Shown here: piece by piece, positions 59,273-64,000 of the stretch
How the letters are laid out: the number at the start of each line of letters is the position of its first letter
Numbering within the stretch: position 1 is the first letter of the stretch
Assembly: GCA_963930655.1 (NCBI GenBank)
Contig: OZ005612.1
Coordinates: forward strand, 15,319,001 to 15,383,000
Length of the DNA: 64,000 bases
Direction of reading: 5' to 3'
Source: Myrica gale
Lineage: Eukaryota; Streptophyta; Magnoliopsida; Fagales; Myricaceae
Translations under genes and position numbers: made by a program
Notes under the pieces: model-generated
What the model saw: the letters and a program-made list of their open reading frames with translations, nothing else
What the model was told of the DNA's origin: nothing
The model's database searches: none

Positions 59273-59700
59273 GAATTGCTCCAGTCACATTAGATGTTCA
59301 CATACGTGACACATGTTAATTGGTTGTTATAGTTTTTTTTTTCGTTTTATTCTGCGATTTTATTTTTGCCGTTTCATCCACTTATTATAGTTTATGGAGT
59401 CTAACAAAGCCTTCAACTCCGGCGTATTTTCTTCATCGGGACAATGATTGACGACCCACTCATGTGACCTAATTACGAAAAGGACCCTTAAAGTTTCTCA
59501 ATAAGGCCAAAATACCATAGCAACTTGCAATCCAACAGCAGTCCAAGACCGTTTACCCAGGAGGGGTAGTACAGACAAAAGAGTGAGGGGGACTGGGGAG
59601 GTCCAGACCCCTAGGAGAGAGGAGGCATATAGTCCCGAACACTCCAAAGGGAAAACGCTAAGACAAAAAAACCAAAAACAGCCGAGCACCATGAGATGAC
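56526..59700. other. Intergenic between HEMA and the PGM-like gene
   Basis: No supported gene. It holds the HEMA 3' flank, an (ATT)n tract near 57,160-57,180, and a patch of inverted-repeat-like A+T-rich DNA at about 57,180-57,560. A C/T-rich region at 57,790-57,930, with a possible donor GTAAGATC after it, could be a distal promoter and untranslated exon. A perfect (CT)n tract lies at about 59,231-59,268. Confidence 0.45.
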
Positions 59701-59709
59701 CAGTATTAT

Positions 59710-60120
59710 TATATTCCCCATCAGACATGGTTAGCAGTGGTATTCCCCTAATATATCTCTCGCCCTCCACTTGCATTTCCACGAGATCTCCGACTCTGTC
59801 TCAATCTCACCCATCCCCTCTTCGTTCCCGTCTCTTTGCCCTCTGCTTATCCTCTCTCCCGGTACACTATCCCTTCCCTAATTACTCACTCTACTACATT
59901 TCGTCTCGGACTTCTCAAGTCTTTACTGACTATAAGCCTGCAAAGTTCTTTACTTGTCTTGTATATATATATTTATGTTCATTTAGGTAATATTTTTAAA
60001 TCTAACTTGTTGATTACATGTGACGAGAGAAAAAAAAAAAAGACAGAGAAAGAAACGACCGATGTCTCTGGATGGTAGTGTATGTCCAACTTACTTGAAA
60101 GCTAATTCATTCCATTGCAG
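59710..60120 (+). promoter_or_regulatory. Probable 5' UTR and leader intron of the PGM-like gene
   Basis: A C/T-rich stretch at about 59,740-59,940 precedes a possible donor (TTTAG|GTAATATT, GT at 59,987-59,988). The AG at 60,119-60,120 lies two bases before the ATG. A 5' UTR intron is therefore likely, but neither the transcription start nor the donor is certain. Confidence 0.4.
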
Positions 60121-60122
60121 AT

Positions 60123-63100
60123 ATGGATGGTGTTGCAGGTCTAAGTTTGTTTCCATTGCACAGATGCAAAACTCTTCACCTGGTTGGTATCCAAACCTAT
60201 TTTCAAATTATATACGATTTCCATGGTGGACTCGAAGTTGCTAAATATTTTGTCTGAAGGACATTCAAGATTACCATCTTTCTTGGCTTTTTCTCGCAAC
60301 TCAAGCCATTGTGGTCTTTTAAAACCATACATCCAGGTCAGGCATGCGCAAGGAATCCACAATGTAGATGGGGATAAGAATTACAAAGCATACATGTCTC
60401 CTGAATTCTTTGACGCGCACCTTACTCCACTTGGCTGGCAGCAGGTAATCAAAATTTCTCCAAGTACTAGCTAAAATAGTTGTAAAAGTATTTCCCCTTG
60501 ATAGGAATAACGTACTACCCCTATGGGGCAAGATTTTAGGAGTACTTTTTGTTGTTATTGCAGGTTGATAATTTGCGAAAGCATGTTCATGCCTCTGGGC
60601 TTTCCAAGAGGATTGATTTAGTCATTACATCTCCCTTGATAAGGTATTGATGTTAATATATTGTGGCCACAACATGACGTGCTATATGGAGATTATTGTT
60701 TAGAAGCTTGTCTAACTTTTTGTGTCTTCTCTTGAGATGGTTATTGTTTGTTGATTTATTGCGTATTTAAAACTATGTTTCAAATAAATTGTGTTGGACT
60801 TATTTAGCTCTCTTAGTTTATGGCAAGATCAATAAGTGTGTGGGTACTACTTGAGTAGTCTGGAGGAGTTTGTCTATAGTGGGAGAGGGTATCATTTGGT
60901 ATGGGTTATTTCCCTGAAAAGACAAGCTTCAACTCTGATATTGCAAAATTGAATATTTTACTGTGTTTACTTGATTATAGGACTCTACAAACTGCTGCTG
61001 GAGTATTTGGTGGTGAGGGCTACACAGATGGGATGGATGTACTGCCAGTAATGGTAGCAAATGCAGGAAACAGTCACCGTGCTGCAATCTCCAGTCTTAA
61101 TTGCCCACCAATCGTAGCAGTAGAACTTTGTCGAGAACATTTGGTATGTCTTATAAAAAGTAGGTATTTTCCTATCTTGCAATTAGTCTTGCCTTTTCAT
61201 CAGAAGAGAGTGCTTCAGATTGGTAATAGCTAAATGTTCTGAAACCCTACGGACCTTGGTGCTTTTTAGTTGTTACTGTATTCTCATCTTTCTTTTCTCT
61301 TTTGGATGAATTTGAGTTTTATCAACCAAATAAACTATAACATTACACATGCCTTGTTGGGTGATACGGGAAGCTTCTCTTTCTTTTTCAGTATGACTCT
61401 GAATGAAATAAGATCAGGTACTTAGTTTTACACTGACGTCTAAAGCTGTTATTGTTTTGTATGTGGTCGCAGGGAGTTCACCCTTGTGATAAAAGAAGAA
61501 ACATCAGTGACTATCAGTTCCTTTTCCCCGCAATTGATTTTTCACTGGCAAGTGCTTAGATATCTAAAATAAACATGAAAACACTAGTGTCTGTAATTTT
61601 ATTTAGGATGGCTTTCATCTCGTATCAGTACTATTTTTGTTAAACGTTAGTTTTCCCCTTGGTTTCTGATGAATAATTTTCTATGCAGATAGAAGATGAT
61701 GAGGATTCATTATGGAAGGCCGATGTTAGAGAGACAAAGGAAGAAGTTGCAGCCAGGGGATTGAAGTTTATGAACTGGTGAGGACCTCTGATTACTAGCA
61801 GAACTTTGGATTTGTATTAGTCCATTTAGACCCTAGTGGCGCGTTTGTTTTTAAAATTTTATCAAAATTTTGTTAAAATTTTGTGTTGGTGTTAAAAACA
61901 AGGTGGTATTGGAATTGGTGAATGAGTGATATAAGTAACAGTAAAATTTTGAAGTGTGCTCGATAGAAGTAAAATTTTAAGTTGCCAAATGTCATGTAAC
62001 TTATGCTCATGAGTTCCTCGCTAAAATTGCAACAACTTATTGTATGGAAACTTTGCATGGAAACTGCAATTGATTGTTGTAATGTGCTAGCATCATCGAG
62101 TTAAACTTGTAACCTTTTGAAGCACTGAATTCACATCTAATTCATCTCATGCTTTATTGGTATGGCTAGCTTTTAATCTTATTTTCTTTTACAGACTTTA
62201 AACTTAGGACTTATCAACCCTTTCATGATCTAGTTTTTTCATAAGGAGATATCTTTGAGAGCTTTTGATGTTTCTCATAACTCCTATGGGTTATGAATCG
62301 AAAGAGCCATTGGGTCACAAGAACCATGTAAAGATACAGAATTTGGATTGATTTTCTCAATATAAGTATTCTTGATTATCTGCACTGTTTCACCCGGTTA
62401 TTCTCATGATGGATGTATACAGTAAGTATATATTAAATCGATGAGTAGGAGGAGAGGGGGTGAGGATAAATTGCTATGGGTGGGTTCTAAGAGAGGTGTC
62501 TTCTCTGTTAAATCGATGTATGCTTTTTGCTTTTGGAGGGCTCCAGTGAGGATTTTCCTTGGCGCCAACGTTGGAGGAACTTGGTTCCCCCTAGTGTAGC
62601 TTTCTTTGTTTGGGAGGCCACTCACGGGAAAATTTTGACCATTGACAACTTAAGGAGGAGGGGTGTTTGCTTAATTGAGTGATGTCATTTGTGTAAGTGT
62701 GATGGAGAAACGGTTGATTATATCCTTATTCATTGCTCGGTGGCTAGAGGATCATGGGCGCATGTGCGGGGCATTCTTAACTATGATTGGGTTATGTCTA
62801 GGAAGGCGGTGAATGTTTTGTATTGTTGGAGAAGGAAGTTTGAGGATCCAATCGCTTTGGCCATATGAAAGATGATACCTGCTTGCATATGGTGGAGTCT
62901 GTGGAGGGAAAGGAATGAGAGGTGTTTTGAGGATAGGGCTTTGTCTTTGGCTAGTTTGGGGGGATCTATGTTGCATTCTCTTTTTGTCTGGGCTAATTCA
63001 GCTTAGGGTGCCCTTTTGGGGGTTTTCCAGGTTTTGTAAGTTTTAGCTTGTATGCTCTAGTTGTTGTCAGTATAATCTCTTGTATTATCAACTCTTTTTT

Positions 63101-63997
63101 TCTTTTATAAAGTTTAACTTACTCATCAAAAAAAGAATTTGGCACAATTTTATTTGGGTTCTTTAATATCTCTTCTCAGGCTGTTGACACGGAAAGAGAA
63201 GGAGATAGCAATTGTTACACACAGTGGATTCTTGTTTCACACGCTAAGTTCATTTGGGAATGACTGCCACCCTATGGTGAAAATGGAAATATCCAAACAG
63301 TAAGTTATTTCTTATGCCTTTTATTTATTTAGGAAAAAATCGACTCAGACCCTTGAAACACCAACATTAGCTTAGTGGATATGGATGCTCCTTTTAGAAT
63401 GCCATCCTCCTCCTCTTTGGTTCATAGGATTGGTACATAGGATACAAGCTTTGCCATAAAAGTACTCACGAGTTGTTGTGCCCCTTTGTAGGTTTGAACT
63501 TTAAGACTAGAAATGAGGAACATATGTTGTTTGAAACATTTTCTCACTCTCTATGTTCTAGCATAGATGCTTGCATGGGTTGAGGATTAATTGTGAGTAA
63601 ATCACTTCAGAGAGAAAATGATAGGCACTTGATCCAGAATTTGATTGACACATGATTGTTTCACTTTATGAACTCGTTCGTGGATGTGACAACTTTTCGA
63701 CGTGCACTTTTCTTTTCTTGTTTTGAGGTTTTGTGACATGTACTTGCAGCTTTACAAATTGTGAGCTTCGTTCTATGGTCATTGTTGACAGAAGGTTAGC
63801 TTGCCCACTCTTCATAGCTGCAATGTGCCATCTCCTGTACAAGATTCTTAACTATTTATTTTATTGCCAGTATGACAGGTTCAGATGATTCAACAACGAA
63901 TTATCCCGGAAAGATTCCTCCTGGACCAGATCTCCCTAGTGATGTTGCAGACGAGAAGAAACTGGAGAAAGATGGGCCAGATTCTGGATTTAGGTAG
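60123..63997 (+). CDS. Phosphoglycerate-mutase-like protein (histidine phosphatase superfamily), 9 exons
   Basis: Exons: 60123-60182, 60337-60444, 60564-60643, 60981-61143, 61473-61547, 61689-61777, 63180-63299, 63750-63794, 63871-63997. All join in phase and give 288 residues. The start MDGVAGLSLFPLHRCKTLHL matches the family N-terminus. LVRHAQG holds the phospho-accepting His23. Further motifs are HLTPLGWQQVDNL, SPLIRTLQTA, ELCREHLGVHPCDKRRN, and IVTHSGF with the second catalytic His206. Plant members are called phosphoglycerate-mutase-like, but they are cofactor-dependent-type phosphatase relatives whose substrate is not settled. They are not the main glycolytic mutase, which in plants is cofactor-independent. 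The exon 5 donor is GC (CTG|GCAAGT), a known minor donor type with a strong flanking match. The final TAG at 63,995-63,997 overlaps a possible donor (AG|GTAGGG), so the true C-terminus might lie beyond the window. No fault seen. Confidence 0.92.
61838..61985. mobile_element. Family B-like MITE remnant in a PGM-like intron
   Basis: GGCGCGTTTGTTTTTAAAAT with repeated AAAATTTT motifs and GTAAAATTTTGAAGTGTG resembles the T-rich ends of family B MITEs. The right end is unclear. Confidence 0.35.
62347..63133 (+). mobile_element. 5'-truncated LINE 3' end in a PGM-like intron
   Basis: It reads DKLLWVGSKRGVFSVKSMYA, SVAFFVWEATHGKILTIDNL, LRRRGVCLIEWCHLCKCDGE and TVDHILIHCSVARGSWAHV across frames, the zinc-binding reverse-transcriptase domain at the C-terminus of plant L1 ORF2. 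It ends in a short A run (about 63,128-63,133) and is flanked by AGAATTTGG on both sides (62,338-62,346 and 63,134-63,142), a 9-bp target duplication. Shifts and stops make it a relic. It lies between exons 6 and 7, in the sense of the gene. Confidence 0.85.
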
Positions 63998-64000
63998 GGC

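Noticed and set aside
1-64000. CRISPR arrays, bacterial promoters, operons
   Set aside because: No regularly spaced repeats of that kind; all coding signals are plant nuclear genes or plant transposons.

Overview
This is a plant nuclear window, very probably from a dicot, and I do not name the species. Host genes have short exons with GT-AG introns, in A+T-rich DNA full of plant retrotransposons, MITEs, hAT and Mutator-like (MULE) elements. There are no bacterial-style operons, CRISPR arrays or convincing tRNA genes.

Layout: (1) 0.4-1.1 kb, the last two exons of an alpha/beta-hydrolase gene (+), with a solo LTR in the intron between them. (2) 1.8-6.4 kb, a decayed hAT transposon with its transposase on the minus strand. 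(3) 7.5-8.6 kb, the 3' part of a gene for a Ser/Thr-rich, probably GPI-anchored wall protein (-). (4) 8.7-19 kb, no host gene seen, but several MITE families and repeats. (5) 19.1-36.9 kb, a 19-exon gene for the chloroplast K+/H+ antiporter KEA3 (-). One intron holds a young, intact Ty1/copia element and another a Mutator-type MITE. The reading frame carries a stop codon in exon 7 and a frame break at exon 13/14. (6) 37.3-43.1 kb, a methionine sulfoxide reductase B fragment, a solo LTR, LINE remains containing a complete 281-bp TRIM, and MITEs. (7) 43.2-45.1 kb, a long-TIR element that appears to carry a captured host gene. (8) 45.3-56.5 kb, a glutamyl-tRNA reductase (HEMA) gene (+). It is split by an 8.2-kb MULE in intron 1 and carries an antisense TAF1 fragment in its last exon, so it looks like a dead copy. 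(9) 60.1-64.0 kb, an apparently intact phosphoglycerate-mutase-like gene (+), with a LINE 3' end in intron 6.

KEA3 tunes the proton gradient across the thylakoid, and HEMA makes the first committed step of plastid tetrapyrrole synthesis. Both copies here look disabled. One explanation is a duplicated genome segment losing redundant genes, but that is inference.

The most unusual object is the MULE at 45,650-53,841. It has a 10-bp target duplication and terminal inverted repeats of about 430-490 bp that contain arrays of a ~20-bp GGAGCGACGGA-type unit. It carries a broken FAR1-like transposase gene and, convergent to it, an intact two-exon gene for a GRF-zinc-finger/coiled-coil/transmembrane protein. 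A hAT MITE is nested inside the transposase. The companion gene is the best candidate here for a poorly described transposon function.
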